DNA of 64,000 nucleotides from Roseateles_B sp041912595 (lineage in GTDB: Bacteria; Pseudomonadota; Gammaproteobacteria; Burkholderiales; Burkholderiaceae_C), in NCBI GenBank assembly GCA_041912595.1, contig JAYRMR010000015.1, positions 1-64,000 on the forward strand. The letters run 5' to 3'. Shown here piece after piece: positions 1-8,918 of this stretch (positions are counted from its first letter, which is position 1; each line of letters begins with the position of its first letter). Both the position numbers and the translations under genes were made by a program. The notes below the pieces were generated by a model. The model saw nothing but the letters and a program-made list of their open reading frames with translations, was not told the origin of the DNA and made no database searches.

Positions 1-76
1 CTTCCTGCAGCTTCTTACTCGTAATGAAGACTGGGAAGCAGAGACTTACTTCAACTCAACGCTAGAAAGATTGAAC

Positions 77-493
77 ATGGCAACCATTCATGTTGACGTG
101 GTGTCCGCCGAGGAGAGCATCTTCTCGGGCGAGGCCAAGTTCGTCGCGTTGCCGGGTGAAGGTGGTGAGCTGGGCATCCTGCCGCAGCACACGCCGCTGA
201 TCACCCGCATCAAGCCGGGCGCGGTGCGCATTGAGCGCGCCGACAACGGCCAGGAAGAGTTCGTGTTCGTGGCCGGCGGCATTCTGGAAGTGCAGCCGAA
301 CTGCGTGACCGTGCTGGCCGACACCGCCATCCGCGGCAAGGACCTGGACGAAGCCAAGGCCTCCGAAGCCAAGAAGCTGGCCGAGGAAGCGATGAAGAAC
401 GCCAAGAGCGACATCGACTTCGCCAAGGCGCAAAGCGAATTCGCTGCCATGGCTGCCCAGATCGCCGCCCTGCGCAAGTTCCGCAAGAAGTGA
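77..493 (+). CDS. atpC: ATP synthase F1 epsilon subunit
   Basis: This 138-residue protein is the epsilon subunit of the F1 part of ATP synthase, part of the central rotor stalk and an inhibitor of ATP hydrolysis on the cytoplasmic side of the inner membrane. The N-terminal half (about 1-86) is the beta-sandwich, with the family pattern GEGGELGILPQHTPL at about residues 27-41. The C-terminal half (about 90-138) is the Lys/Ala-rich helical hairpin ending in LRKFRKK. The ATG at 77 gives the usual N-terminus MATIHVDVV; an in-frame TTG at 71 is less likely. It is normally the last gene of the atp operon. The upstream atpD is outside the window, and a strong terminator follows at 547-583. Confidence 0.97.
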   Translation: MATIHVDVVSAEESIFSGEAKFVALPGEGGELGILPQHTPLITRIKPGAVRIERADNGQEEFVFVAGGILEVQPNCVTVLADTAIRGKDLDEAKASEAKKLAEEAMKNAKSDIDFAKAQSEFAAMAAQIAALRKFRKK

Positions 494-546
494 AGGGCCA
501 GGCCCTCGGCAGCCTCGCGGCTCGCTGAGCGGTGGCCTTCCTCCGG

Positions 547-583
547 CGCCCGCCGACGCAAGTCCGGCGGGCGTTGTCTTTTC
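547..583 (+). terminator. Rho-independent terminator after atpC
   Basis: A perfect 9-bp stem CGCCCGCCG/CGGCGGGCG (547-555 with 565-573) and a 9-nt loop is followed by a T-rich tail. It sits 54 bp after the atpC stop, where the ATP synthase operon should end. Confidence 0.85.
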
Positions 584-659
584 CCATTGTTGATTTCAGC
601 CGATGTCAGCGGGGACACTCCCTGATCTCCGGCCCCCGCTGCTCTCACAGGTCCACGCC

Positions 660-1538
660 ATGCCCACGCCCATCGCCCTGACCCGCCACCACGGCCTCGA
701 CGCCCTGGAACTCGTCGCGCCCGACGGCGCGCGCGCGGTGCTGCTGCTGCACGGCGCGCATCTCACGTCGTGGATCCCCGCGGGCGGTGAGGAGCAGCTG
801 TACCTCTCGCCGAAGAGCAGCTTCGCGACGGGCCAGGCGATCCGCGGCGGTGTGCCGCTGATCTTTCCGCAGTTCAGCGCGCGCGGCCCGCTGATGCGCC
901 ACGGCTTCGCACGCACCAAGCCCTGGCAGCTGCTGCAGGCCGAGCAGGGCACGGACGACGCCCTGGCCGTCCTGCAACTCACCGACGACGCCGCCACGCG
1001 CATGGTCTGGCCCCACGCCTTCTCGGCCGAGCTGTCGGTGCGGGTCAGCGGGCAGACGCTGGACATCGAGCTGGCCGTCGAGAACACCGGCGACACGCCC
1101 TTCGACTTCACCGCCGCGCTGCACACCTACCTGCGCACCGGCGGGCTCGACGCCACCAGCCTGCGCGGCCTCGCCGGCCTGCACTACTGGGACCAGGTGA
1201 AGAACGCCGAGCAGGTCCAGCGCAGCGACCTCGTGCTGCCCGGCAGCCCGGGCTGCGAGGACCTGGACCGCATCTACTACCAGGTCAGCCAGCTCAAGGA
1301 GCCGCTGCAGCTCATCGACGAGTCCGGCACACAGCGCCGTGCGCTGGACCTCCTGCAGCAGGGCTTCGATGACGCCGTGGTGTGGAACCCCGGCGCCGAG
1401 AAGTGCGCGCAGCTGGCCGACATGCCCGCCGACGGCTACCAGCACTTCCTGTGCGTGGAGGCCGCGGCCATCGAGCGCCCGGTGCCGCTGCAGCCGGGTG
1501 AGGTGTGGAGCGGGCTGCAGAGCCTGCGCCTGGCCTGA
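660..1538 (+). CDS. D-hexose-6-phosphate mutarotase (YeaD-like, aldose 1-epimerase fold)
   Basis: This 292-residue cytosolic protein of the aldose-1-epimerase superfamily resembles YeaD-type glucose-6-phosphate 1-epimerases, which interconvert alpha and beta anomers of hexose 6-phosphates. Visible family signatures are GGVPLIFPQF, then MRHGFARTKPW with His81, HTYLR with His155, and a C-terminal CVEAA with Glu267, in the positions expected for the catalytic His/Glu set. The ATG at 660 was chosen because conserved sequence begins there. An in-frame ATG at 603 would add 19 unremarkable residues, and neither start has a convincing ribosome-binding site. It is transcribed separately from atpC, with hemE 84 bp downstream. 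Confidence 0.85.
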   Translation: MPTPIALTRHHGLDALELVAPDGARAVLLLHGAHLTSWIPAGGEEQLYLSPKSSFATGQAIRGGVPLIFPQFSARGPLMRHGFARTKPWQLLQAEQGTDDALAVLQLTDDAATRMVWPHAFSAELSVRVSGQTLDIELAVENTGDTPFDFTAALHTYLRTGGLDATSLRGLAGLHYWDQVKNAEQVQRSDLVLPGSPGCEDLDRIYYQVSQLKEPLQLIDESGTQRRALDLLQQGFDDAVVWNPGAEKCAQLADMPADGYQHFLCVEAAAIERPVPLQPGEVWSGLQSLRLA

Positions 1539-1622
1539 GATCGCGGGCCACGGGGCCCGGACGCGTGACTTCTTGATCCAGCCCCGGCATGACTTGGCTC
1601 AAGCCGCCGATAATCCCCGCCC

Positions 1623-2711
1623 ATGAGCGCTCCCCTGCAAAACGACACCTTCCTGCGCGCCTGCCTGCGCCAGCCCACCGACTACACGCCCGTCTGGCTG
1701 ATGCGCCAGGCCGGCCGCTACCTGCCGGAGTACCGCGACACCCGCGCGAAGGCCGGCAGCTTCATGGGCCTGGCCACCAACACGGATTACGCCACCGAGG
1801 TGACGCTGCAGCCGCTGGAGCGCTACCCGCTCGACGCCGCCATCCTCTTCAGCGACATCCTCACCGTGCCCGACGCCATGGGCCTGGGGCTGTCCTTCCA
1901 GCAGGGCGAGGGCCCGAAGTTCGCCAAGGTCGTGCGTGACGAGGCCGCCGTGGCCGCACTGGCCGTGCCGGACATGGACAAGCTGCGCTACGTCTTCGAC
2001 GCCGTCACCTCCATCCGCAAGGCGCTCAACGGACGCGTGCCGCTGATCGGCTTCTCGGGCAGCCCCTGGACCCTGGCCTGCTACATGGTCGAGGGCGGCG
2101 GCTCGGACGACTACCGCCAGGTCAAGGCGCTGATGTACAGCCGCCCGGACCTGATGCACCGCATCCTGCAGATCAACGCGGACGCCGTCGCGCAGTACCT
2201 CAACACCCAGATCGAGGCCGGCGCGCAGGCCGTGATGGTCTTCGACTCGTGGGGCGGCGTGCTGGCCGACGGCATGTTCCAGGAATTCAGCCTCGCCTAC
2301 TCGCGCCGCGTGCTGGCGCAGGTGAAGACCGAGCACGAAGGGCAGCGCATTCCCCGCATCCTGTTCACCAAGGGCGGCGCCCTGTGGCTGGACGAGATCG
2401 CCGCGGCCGGCGCCGACGTCGTCGGCCTGGACTGGACGGCCAACCTCGGCAAGGCCCGCGCGCAGGTGCAGGACCGCGTCGCGCTGCAGGGCAATCTGGA
2501 CCCGAACGTGCTGTTCGCCCCGCCCGAGGCCATCCGCACCCAGGTCCGCAGCGTGCTGGACAGCTTCGGCCGCCCGCAACGCGCCGACGGCGGCTGGGGC
2601 GGCCATGTCTTCAATCTCGGCCACGGCATCAGCCAGTTCACGCCGCCGGAGCATGTGCTGCATCTCGTCGACGAGGTGCACCAGCACTCGCGACGCCTGC
2701 GCCAGGCCTGA
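1623..2711 (+). CDS. hemE: Uroporphyrinogen decarboxylase
   Basis: HemE decarboxylates the four acetate side chains of uroporphyrinogen III to give coproporphyrinogen III in cytosolic heme biosynthesis. The 362-residue length is normal for the family. The substrate-binding signature MRQAGRYLPEY lies at residues 27-37. The FSDIL segment with its catalytic-site Asp follows, as do GFSGSPWTLACYM and the C-terminal FNLGHGI motif that carries the conserved His. The start ATG at 1623 precedes the family's usual N-terminus. A GATAAT hexamer at 1609-1614 is only 9 bp before the start codon, so if it is a -10 box the transcript would be nearly leaderless; I see no matching -35. Confidence 0.97.
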   Translation: MSAPLQNDTFLRACLRQPTDYTPVWLMRQAGRYLPEYRDTRAKAGSFMGLATNTDYATEVTLQPLERYPLDAAILFSDILTVPDAMGLGLSFQQGEGPKFAKVVRDEAAVAALAVPDMDKLRYVFDAVTSIRKALNGRVPLIGFSGSPWTLACYMVEGGGSDDYRQVKALMYSRPDLMHRILQINADAVAQYLNTQIEAGAQAVMVFDSWGGVLADGMFQEFSLAYSRRVLAQVKTEHEGQRIPRILFTKGGALWLDEIAAAGADVVGLDWTANLGKARAQVQDRVALQGNLDPNVLFAPPEAIRTQVRSVLDSFGRPQRADGGWGGHVFNLGHGISQFTPPEHVLHLVDEVHQHSRRLRQA

Positions 2712-3180
2712 GCCAGACCTGCGCCAGACCCGGCGCGCGGCACCGCGACAAGACGGTGCAGCACCCGGGTATGGACGGGAAAATCACGGGGCAGCCCCTG
2801 TGAACTCTGCACAGTAAGCAGACACTTATCCCCAAAAAGGGGGCCGGCGTTTCAGCCTGTGTCAATTGCTGCGGCGCAGCTGGGGGTTTCCACGATGGTG
2901 CGCTAAGTGCTTGATTTCAAAGGAATCGAGCGGTTCGCCTGGCGAATGCATGGTGAGGCCCCGCGGTAGGGCCCCTCCGGGGATGTTGTGCACAGGGGCG
3001 TCTTTTGCACAAAGTTATCCACAGGCTGGGCGATGTCCGGCAAGGACTCGGCGCGAATCAAGCAGTTAGCGGAGATTTCGAGGCAGGACATGCAGAAGCG
3101 GCGGCAAGTGAGGCATGAATCGGCGCCGGCCAGGCCGGCCGGTCAGCGCGCGTCCGCCGGCGCGCGAACGAGGCCCGCCC
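2712..3180. other. 469-bp intergenic region with DnaA-box-like sites
   Basis: No convincing gene lies between hemE and priA. The interval contains one perfect DnaA-box consensus, TTATCCACA, at 3015-3023. It also has a one-mismatch copy TTATCCCCA at 2826-2834 and a weaker TTGTGCACA at 2986-2994. The stretch 2820-3030 is less GC-rich than the surroundings. The priA promoter must lie here, but I cannot place it. Confidence 0.5.
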
Positions 3181-5319
3181 ATGGCTGATCAGGCGGCAGC
3201 GGCTGACCCGGCGCACACGGCGCACACGGCAGCGGCGGTCCACCGGCTGCAGGTGGCCGTGGATGCACCGCAGCACAGTGGCCTCAGTGCGCCGTTGACC
3301 TACCGGGCGAGCCAGGCCTGGCCGCCGGGCACGCTGCTGCAGGTGCCGCTGGGCAAGCGCGAACTGCTGGGCCTGGTCTGGGACGAAGAGCCGGCGCAAG
3401 ACCTGGCCCCGCAGGGTCAGGTCTTGCCGGACGCCGAGCTGCGCGAGGTGGGCGAGGTGCTGGACGCGCTCCCGCCCCTCTCGGCGAGCTGGCGCCGGCT
3501 GGTCGAGTTCGCCGCGCAGTACTACCAGCGCGGCATCGGCGAGCTGGCGCTCTCGGTGCTCCCGCCCCAGCTGAAGGAGGTCACGGCGAAGCAGCTGCAG
3601 GCCAAGCTCAAGAAGCTCGCGAAGCTGCCGCCGCTCGCCGCGCCCGAGGCGCCGCCCGCCATGCCCGTGCTCAGCGAGGCGCAGCAGGCGGCGCTCGCCC
3701 AGCTGGACGACCTGCTGCAGGCCCCGGCGGACGCGGCCGCGCCCACGCCGGTGCTGCTCTATGGGGTCACCGGCAGCGGCAAGACGGAGGTCTACCTGCG
3801 GGCGGCCGAGCAGGCACTCGCCCAAGGTCGCCAGGTGCTGGTGCTGGTGCCGGAGATCAACCTCACGCCGCAGCTGGAGGCGCGCTTCGCGGAGCGCTTC
3901 GCCGGGCGGCGCATCGTGTCCCTGCACAGCGGGCTCACGCCGGCGCAGCGCCTGCAGAACTGGCTGGCGGCGCATCTCGGGCAGGCCGAGCTGATCCTCG
4001 GCACGCGGCTGGCGGTCTTCGCCTCGCTGCCGCGCCTCGGGCTGATCGCCGTCGATGAGGAGCACGACCCCAGCTACAAGCAGCAGGACGGCGCGCGCTA
4101 CTCGGCGCGCGACCTGGCCGTCTACCGCGCGCGGCTGGAAAAGGTGCCGGTGATCCTCGGCTCCGCCACGCCCTCGCTGGAGAGCTGGCATCACGCGAAC
4201 AGCGACCGCTACCGCCGCCTCGTCATGCCCCAGCGCATCGGCGGTGGGGCGATGCCGCGGGTGCGCCTCTTCGACATGAACACGCTCGCCCGCACCAAGG
4301 GCGTCACCACGGCGCTCACCGCGCCGCTGCTGGAGGCCTTGCGCCAGCGTCTGGCCCGCGGCGAGCAGAGCCTCGTGTTCCTGAACCGCCGGGGCTATGC
4401 GCCCGTGCTGCATTGCGGCGAGTGCAACTGGAAGAGCGAGTGCCCGCACTGCAGCGCCTGGCGCGTCTTTCACAAGGGCGACCGCAGCCTGCGCTGCCAC
4501 CACTGCGGCTTCGCCGAGCGCGTGCCCTTCGCCTGCCCGACCTGCGGCAATCTCGACATCGCCCCGCTGGGCCGCGGCACCGAGCGCCTCGAGGAGCAGC
4601 TGGCCGAGGCGCTGCCCGGCGCGCGCGTGGCCCGCATCGATGCGGACTCCACGAAGCACAAGGGCCAGCTCGAGGAGCAGCTCGGCGCCGTGCATGCGGG
4701 CGAGGTGGACATCCTCGTCGGCACGCAGATGATCACCAAGGGCCACGACTTCCGTCGCATCACGCTGGTGGCGGCGGTGAACCCGGACGGCGCGCTGTTC
4801 TCCAGTGACTTCCGCGCGCCCGAGCGGCTCTTCGCGCTGCTGATGCAGGCCGCCGGCCGCGCGGGGCGTGATGCCGAGGTGGCGGCGCGCAGCGAGATGT
4901 GGGTGCAGACCTGGCACCCGCAGCACGCGCTGTACCAGGCGCTGCAGCGGCACGACTACGAGTTCTTCGCGGCCAGCCAGCTCGCGGAGCGGGAGTCCGC
5001 GGCGCTGCCGCCGTTCTCGCACCTGGCGCTGATGCGGGCCGAGGCACGCACGGCCGAGGGCGCGCAGGCCTTCCTCGACGCCGCCGCGGCGCTGGCCCAG
5101 GCGCTGCCCGACGCGCAGCAGGCGCTCATCTACCCGCCGGTGCCCATGAGCGTGGCCCGCGTGGCCAATGTGGAGCGCTTCCAGATGCTGATCGAATGCA
5201 GCCAGCGCTCGGCGCTGCAGCGCCTGCTGTGGCACTGGCTGCCGCTGCTGCAGGCCCTCAAGCGCGAGCACCGCGGGCTGCTGCGCTGGGCCATCGACGT
5301 CGATCCGCTGGCCATCTGA
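3181..5319 (+). CDS. priA: Primosomal protein N' (replication restart helicase PriA)
   Basis: PriA is the 3'-5' superfamily-2 helicase that recognises abandoned replication forks and reloads the replisome. From the ATG at 3181 it has 712 residues. The N-terminal DNA-binding domain is followed by Walker A GVTGSGKT (Lys201), the DEEH Walker B box, and a zinc-binding insert whose cysteine pairs appear as CGEC, CPHC, CHHC and CPTC. Helicase motifs GTQMITKGHDF and QAAGRAGRD follow. I prefer 3181 because a GAGG ribosome-binding site lies about 9 bp upstream; the longer in-frame ATG at 3115 adds a low-complexity Arg/Pro stretch. One exact copy of the dispersed 13-mer GGGTCAGGTCTTG sits inside the gene at 3414-3426. 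Confidence 0.96.
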   Translation: MADQAAAADPAHTAHTAAAVHRLQVAVDAPQHSGLSAPLTYRASQAWPPGTLLQVPLGKRELLGLVWDEEPAQDLAPQGQVLPDAELREVGEVLDALPPLSASWRRLVEFAAQYYQRGIGELALSVLPPQLKEVTAKQLQAKLKKLAKLPPLAAPEAPPAMPVLSEAQQAALAQLDDLLQAPADAAAPTPVLLYGVTGSGKTEVYLRAAEQALAQGRQVLVLVPEINLTPQLEARFAERFAGRRIVSLHSGLTPAQRLQNWLAAHLGQAELILGTRLAVFASLPRLGLIAVDEEHDPSYKQQDGARYSARDLAVYRARLEKVPVILGSATPSLESWHHANSDRYRRLVMPQRIGGGAMPRVRLFDMNTLARTKGVTTALTAPLLEALRQRLARGEQSLVFLNRRGYAPVLHCGECNWKSECPHCSAWRVFHKGDRSLRCHHCGFAERVPFACPTCGNLDIAPLGRGTERLEEQLAEALPGARVARIDADSTKHKGQLEEQLGAVHAGEVDILVGTQMITKGHDFRRITLVAAVNPDGALFSSDFRAPERLFALLMQAAGRAGRDAEVAARSEMWVQTWHPQHALYQALQRHDYEFFAASQLAERESAALPPFSHLALMRAEARTAEGAQAFLDAAAALAQALPDAQQALIYPPVPMSVARVANVERFQMLIECSQRSALQRLLWHWLPLLQALKREHRGLLRWAIDVDPLAI
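3414..3426 (+). repeat. Dispersed 13-mer GGGTCAGGTCTTG, copy 1
   Basis: Exact copy inside priA, read in the frame that encodes Gly-Gln-Val-Leu with the locally rare codons GGT and TTG. Confidence 0.7.
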
Positions 5320-5331
5320 GGCCGGCGGCGT

Positions 5332-7788
5332 TCAGCGCGCCGGCTTGCCCGGGTCCTTCGCGTCGCGGGGATCGCCCAGCCAGGTCTTCAGCCACTGGCT
5401 CATCTCCCACTGCACATGGCCGGCCGACTCGCGGGCGCTGTAGCCGTGGGCTTCCAGCGGCAGCATCGTCAGCCGCACGGTGCCGCCGAGCCCCGAGAGG
5501 GCGTGGAAGAGCCGCTCGCTCTGCAGCGGCGGCGTGCCGGCGTTGCCGTCCTGCTCACCGTGCAGCAGCAGCAGCGGCTCCTTGATCTGCGGCGCGTACA
5601 GCAGGGGCGAGAGGTGCAGATAGACGTCCTTCGCATCCCACAGCGAGCGGCGCTCGCTCTGGAAGCCGAAGGGCGTGAGCGTGCGGTTGTAGGCACCGCT
5701 GCGCGCGATGCCGGCCTTGAAGAGGTCGGTGTGGGCGAGCAGGTTGACGGCCATGAAGGCGCCATAGCTGTGGCCGCCGACGGCCATGCGCTTCGGGTCG
5801 GAGACGCCCAGGTCCTCGGCCTTGTCGATGATGGCGCGGGCGTTCATGGTGATCTGCTCGATGAAGCCGTCGTTGACGGTCTTGAGGTCGCCCACCACGG
5901 GCATGTGCGCGTCGTAGAGCACCACGAAGCCGTCCAGCAGCAGCGCCAGCGGGCTGATGCCGTTGAAGCTCAGGAAGCGGTTGCTGGCGCCGCTGACCTG
6001 GCTCGCGATGGCCGCGTCGCTGTACTCCATCGGATAGGCCCAGACCAGCGTGGGGCGGCGCTCGCCCTCGCGATAGTCGGGCGGCAGGTACATCCAGAAG
6101 GACATGTCCACGCCGTCGGCCCGCTTGAAGCTGACGAACTCCCGGCGGATCTTGCGCAGCTGCGGCGTGTTGTCCTTCAGCCGCGTCAGCGCCTGCAGGC
6201 TGTTGCCCGAGGTGAGCTCGCGCAGCGCGAGGTTCGGCGGCTCGGCGGCGCTCTCGCGGCTCAGCAGCAGCTGCCGGCCGCCGTCCAGCACGGCCAGGGG
6301 CGTTTCGTAGCTGCCCTCGGGGGACTGGAACAGGCGCTGCACGCTGAGGTCGCGCAGCGAGAAGCGGTCGAGGAAGGGGCGGTCGCCCTTGGGGCTGGCG
6401 CCGGGGCCGGTCAGCAGCAGGTCGCCGCCCAGCGTCTGCACGACGAGATGGCCGTTGGGCAGCATGCGCATCAGCGGGCTGCCGGGATGGCGGAAGCGCT
6501 CGCGCTGGCTGAACTCGAACAGCGGCTTGCTCTGCGTGCCCTTGAGCGGCAGCAGGTAGCTGCGCTGCCAGGCGCGCTGGCGGTCGACCTCGGTGAGCAG
6601 CGCATGCTGGCCGTCGTCCAGGAACTGCAGGCGCGAGAAGCGGTGCGGCATGCGCTGCACCTCCTGCGGGTCGCCGGTGAAGGGCGGGTCCAGGCGCATC
6701 ACGCGGTCGCGGAAGGCGACGCGGTTGGCCGGGTTGCCGCCGTCCAGGGCCTCGATCCAGTAGACGGCCGCGTCCTTCGTCGGCGAGGCGTAGAACACGC
6801 GCGGTCCCGGCAGCACGCCGTCGATGGCCACGCCGCTCTTGAGCGGCATGCGTGCCAGCTCGCGGATCAGCTTGCCGTCGCGCTGGCGGACCTCGACGAC
6901 GGTGGGGAAGTCGTCCCAGGGCAGGCGGTAGCTGAAGGGCCGGGCGATGCGCTCGGTCAGCAGGTACTGGCCGTCGCCGACGCTGCTGAGGCTGCTGTAG
7001 AGCTGCGCCGGGCCGAGGTCGCGGCTGCTGCCGCTGACCAGGTCCACCGCGGTCAGGACCGAGCGGGCGTGGTACTCGAACAGCGCCTCGTCCTGCGGGC
7101 TGTGCAGCAGGTCCGGGTGCGTGCGCTCGGGGGAGACGAGGGCGCGGCTCTCCTCGGTGATCGGCTGGGGCGGCAGGCGGGGCGGCGGGCCGCGGTGGTC
7201 CGGCACGCTCAGCACGACGAGCTCGCGCGGGTTCAGCCAGGCCTTCTCGCCCTGGGCCAGCACCTCGTTGAGCCGCAGGCCCTGGACGGGCTTGAGCGTG
7301 GCGGTGGCGGTGTCGCCCACCCACAGCTCGTTGGCGCGGTCCATGCGGCGCTCGAGCAGGAAGCGCTGGCCGTCGGGCGCCCAGGTGAAGTCATGCCACA
7401 GCCCGCCGGCGGGCAGCTCGACCACGCGCTCCGGGGCATCGGGCTGCAGCAGCGCACGCAGCCGCAGGCGCTGGATGGCAGCGACGCCGGGCGACACGCT
7501 GCTGCCGGCGTCGAAACGCGTGCCGGCGAGGTGCAGCGTGGGGCGCTGCAGGTCCTCGATGGTCGAGAAGCGGCGGGTCTCGATGAGCGCCAGCTGCTGC
7601 CGGTCCGGCGAGGCGAGGAGGCGGGGCAGGGGCGCGGTGTCCAGCAGCTCGCGCACGGCGGCCGAGGGCTGCTGGTAGCCGGCGGCGAGGCCCGGGGCCG
7701 GCATCAGGCCGGCCAGCAGGGTACAGGCCAGGGCACAGGCCCGGGCGAGGGCCGGCAGGGGCGGCAAGGCGGAGCGGAGAGGGCGCAT
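5332..7788 (-). CDS. Exported S9 family prolyl-oligopeptidase-like peptidase
   Basis: This 818-residue protein has a signal peptide (residues about 1-36, ending GLAA) and should be periplasmic. An N-terminal beta-propeller-like region is followed by a C-terminal alpha/beta-hydrolase peptidase domain. The nucleophile elbow is GGHSYG, the acid is probably the Asp of HGEQDGN, and the His is in LEAHGYS. The elbow and the YLPPDY segment resemble the glutamyl-endopeptidase branch of S9 rather than classical prolyl oligopeptidase. The frame remains open upstream, but the ATG at 7786-7788 directly precedes the signal peptide; no clear ribosome-binding site decides it. The gene converges on priA with a 12-bp gap. 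Confidence 0.88.
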   Translation of the reverse strand: MRPLRSALPPLPALARACALACTLLAGLMPAPGLAAGYQQPSAAVRELLDTAPLPRLLASPDRQQLALIETRRFSTIEDLQRPTLHLAGTRFDAGSSVSPGVAAIQRLRLRALLQPDAPERVVELPAGGLWHDFTWAPDGQRFLLERRMDRANELWVGDTATATLKPVQGLRLNEVLAQGEKAWLNPRELVVLSVPDHRGPPPRLPPQPITEESRALVSPERTHPDLLHSPQDEALFEYHARSVLTAVDLVSGSSRDLGPAQLYSSLSSVGDGQYLLTERIARPFSYRLPWDDFPTVVEVRQRDGKLIRELARMPLKSGVAIDGVLPGPRVFYASPTKDAAVYWIEALDGGNPANRVAFRDRVMRLDPPFTGDPQEVQRMPHRFSRLQFLDDGQHALLTEVDRQRAWQRSYLLPLKGTQSKPLFEFSQRERFRHPGSPLMRMLPNGHLVVQTLGGDLLLTGPGASPKGDRPFLDRFSLRDLSVQRLFQSPEGSYETPLAVLDGGRQLLLSRESAAEPPNLALRELTSGNSLQALTRLKDNTPQLRKIRREFVSFKRADGVDMSFWMYLPPDYREGERRPTLVWAYPMEYSDAAIASQVSGASNRFLSFNGISPLALLLDGFVVLYDAHMPVVGDLKTVNDGFIEQITMNARAIIDKAEDLGVSDPKRMAVGGHSYGAFMAVNLLAHTDLFKAGIARSGAYNRTLTPFGFQSERRSLWDAKDVYLHLSPLLYAPQIKEPLLLLHGEQDGNAGTPPLQSERLFHALSGLGGTVRLTMLPLEAHGYSARESAGHVQWEMSQWLKTWLGDPRDAKDPGKPAR

Positions 7789-7862
7789 GGGAGCGGGGCG
7801 CGGAGCCGGGCGCAGCAGCATCAGATGCCGCGCACGATAGCGCATGCCGCTGACGATCTCCC

Positions 7863-8825
7863 TCATTGGCGCGGGGCCAGCCACATTGCCAGGCCGCTGA
7901 AGCTGAAGAAGGCGACGACGGTCGAGGCCATGATGATCCGGGCGATGCGGCCGTTGTCCGCCCCGTAGCGCTCGGCCAGCAGCGAGACATTGCTCGCGCT
8001 CGGCAGCGCCGCCGCGAGCACCAGCACGTGCAGCTGGAACGGGCTCAGCGCCAGCCCCAGCTTGATGGCCGTGACGCCCAGCAGCAGCACCAGCGTCGGG
8101 TGGCCGAAGAGCTTGATCAGCGCGACGGGCAGGTAGCGCTCCACCGGCGTGCGCGTGTGGGCGTGGCGGCCGGCGCGCCACAGCACCGCGCCGATGGTGA
8201 ACAGGGCCACCGGCGAGGCGGCGTCGCCCAGCATCTTCACCACCGTCATGAGCATGGGGGGCAGGGTGACGCCGCTGACGGAGCTCAGCGCGCCCAGGCC
8301 GATGGCCCAGGGCAGGGGGTTGGACACCGCGCCCTTGAGCGCCTGCCCCAGCGCCACGCGCCAGTGGGCGCCGCCCGCGTCATGCGCGCGGGCGAGGGCG
8401 ATGCACAGCGAGCTCGTGACGATGAGGTCGGCCAGGATGGTGCAGATCACCGGCGCGGCGGCGGCCTGCCCCATCAGCGCCACGAGCAGCGGCACGCCCA
8501 TGAAGCCGGTGTTGGGGAAGGCGGCCACCAGGGCGCCGAAGGAGGCGTCCTTGAGGTGGGTGACGTCGTCCAGCGTCAGGAACAGCGTCACGCCGACGAT
8601 CAGCAGCGCCGAGACGAGGTAGACCGCCAGCACCGCGGGGCTCAGCAGCTCCAGCACCGGCGTGCTGGCGCCGAAGCGGAACAGCATGCAGGGCAGCGCG
8701 AAGAACAGCACGAAGGTGTTCAGCCCCGGAATGGCGCTTTCGGCCAGCAGGCCCCGGCGGGCGGCGAGGTAGCCGCACAGCACCAGGGCGAAGAAGGGCA
8801 CGGTGACGGCGATGACGGCTTGCAT
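7863..8825 (-). CDS. AEC family (auxin efflux carrier-like) transporter
   Basis: This 320-residue integral membrane protein has about ten hydrophobic helices in two repeats, as in the auxin efflux carrier (AEC) family; bacterial members usually export or exchange small organic acids such as malonate or malate. Recognisable segments are the N-terminal FVLFFALPCMLF and the mid-protein AFPNTGFMGVPL, the AEC hallmark with its Asn-Pro bend. It ends in the final helix FFSFSGLAMWLAPRQ. The gene lies 74 bp upstream of the S9 peptidase on the same strand and is divergent from the pseudokinase gene. The substrate cannot be read from the sequence. Confidence 0.9.
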   Translation of the reverse strand: MQAVIAVTVPFFALVLCGYLAARRGLLAESAIPGLNTFVLFFALPCMLFRFGASTPVLELLSPAVLAVYLVSALLIVGVTLFLTLDDVTHLKDASFGALVAAFPNTGFMGVPLLVALMGQAAAAPVICTILADLIVTSSLCIALARAHDAGGAHWRVALGQALKGAVSNPLPWAIGLGALSSVSGVTLPPMLMTVVKMLGDAASPVALFTIGAVLWRAGRHAHTRTPVERYLPVALIKLFGHPTLVLLLGVTAIKLGLALSPFQLHVLVLAAALPSASNVSLLAERYGADNGRIARIIMASTVVAFFSFSGLAMWLAPRQ

Positions 8826-8918
8826 GACGCGCGAGTATCGCAATACGGGCTTGTATCCAGCTGAAAGCGGGGGGGGCGCGTTTTCCCCCGGGCGCTTACA
8901 TTTACGCCTGCCATCCGT

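Noticed and set aside
2986..3023. Chromosomal replication origin
   Set aside because: There are only three boxes, no clear AT-rich unwinding element, and dnaA, dnaN or rpmH are not adjacent.
5416..7968. Long upper-strand open frame of 850 codons opposite the S9 peptidase
   Set aside because: It is the high-GC mirror of a gene with a signal peptide and catalytic motifs. Its translation is Ala/Gly/Arg/Gln-rich with no motif.
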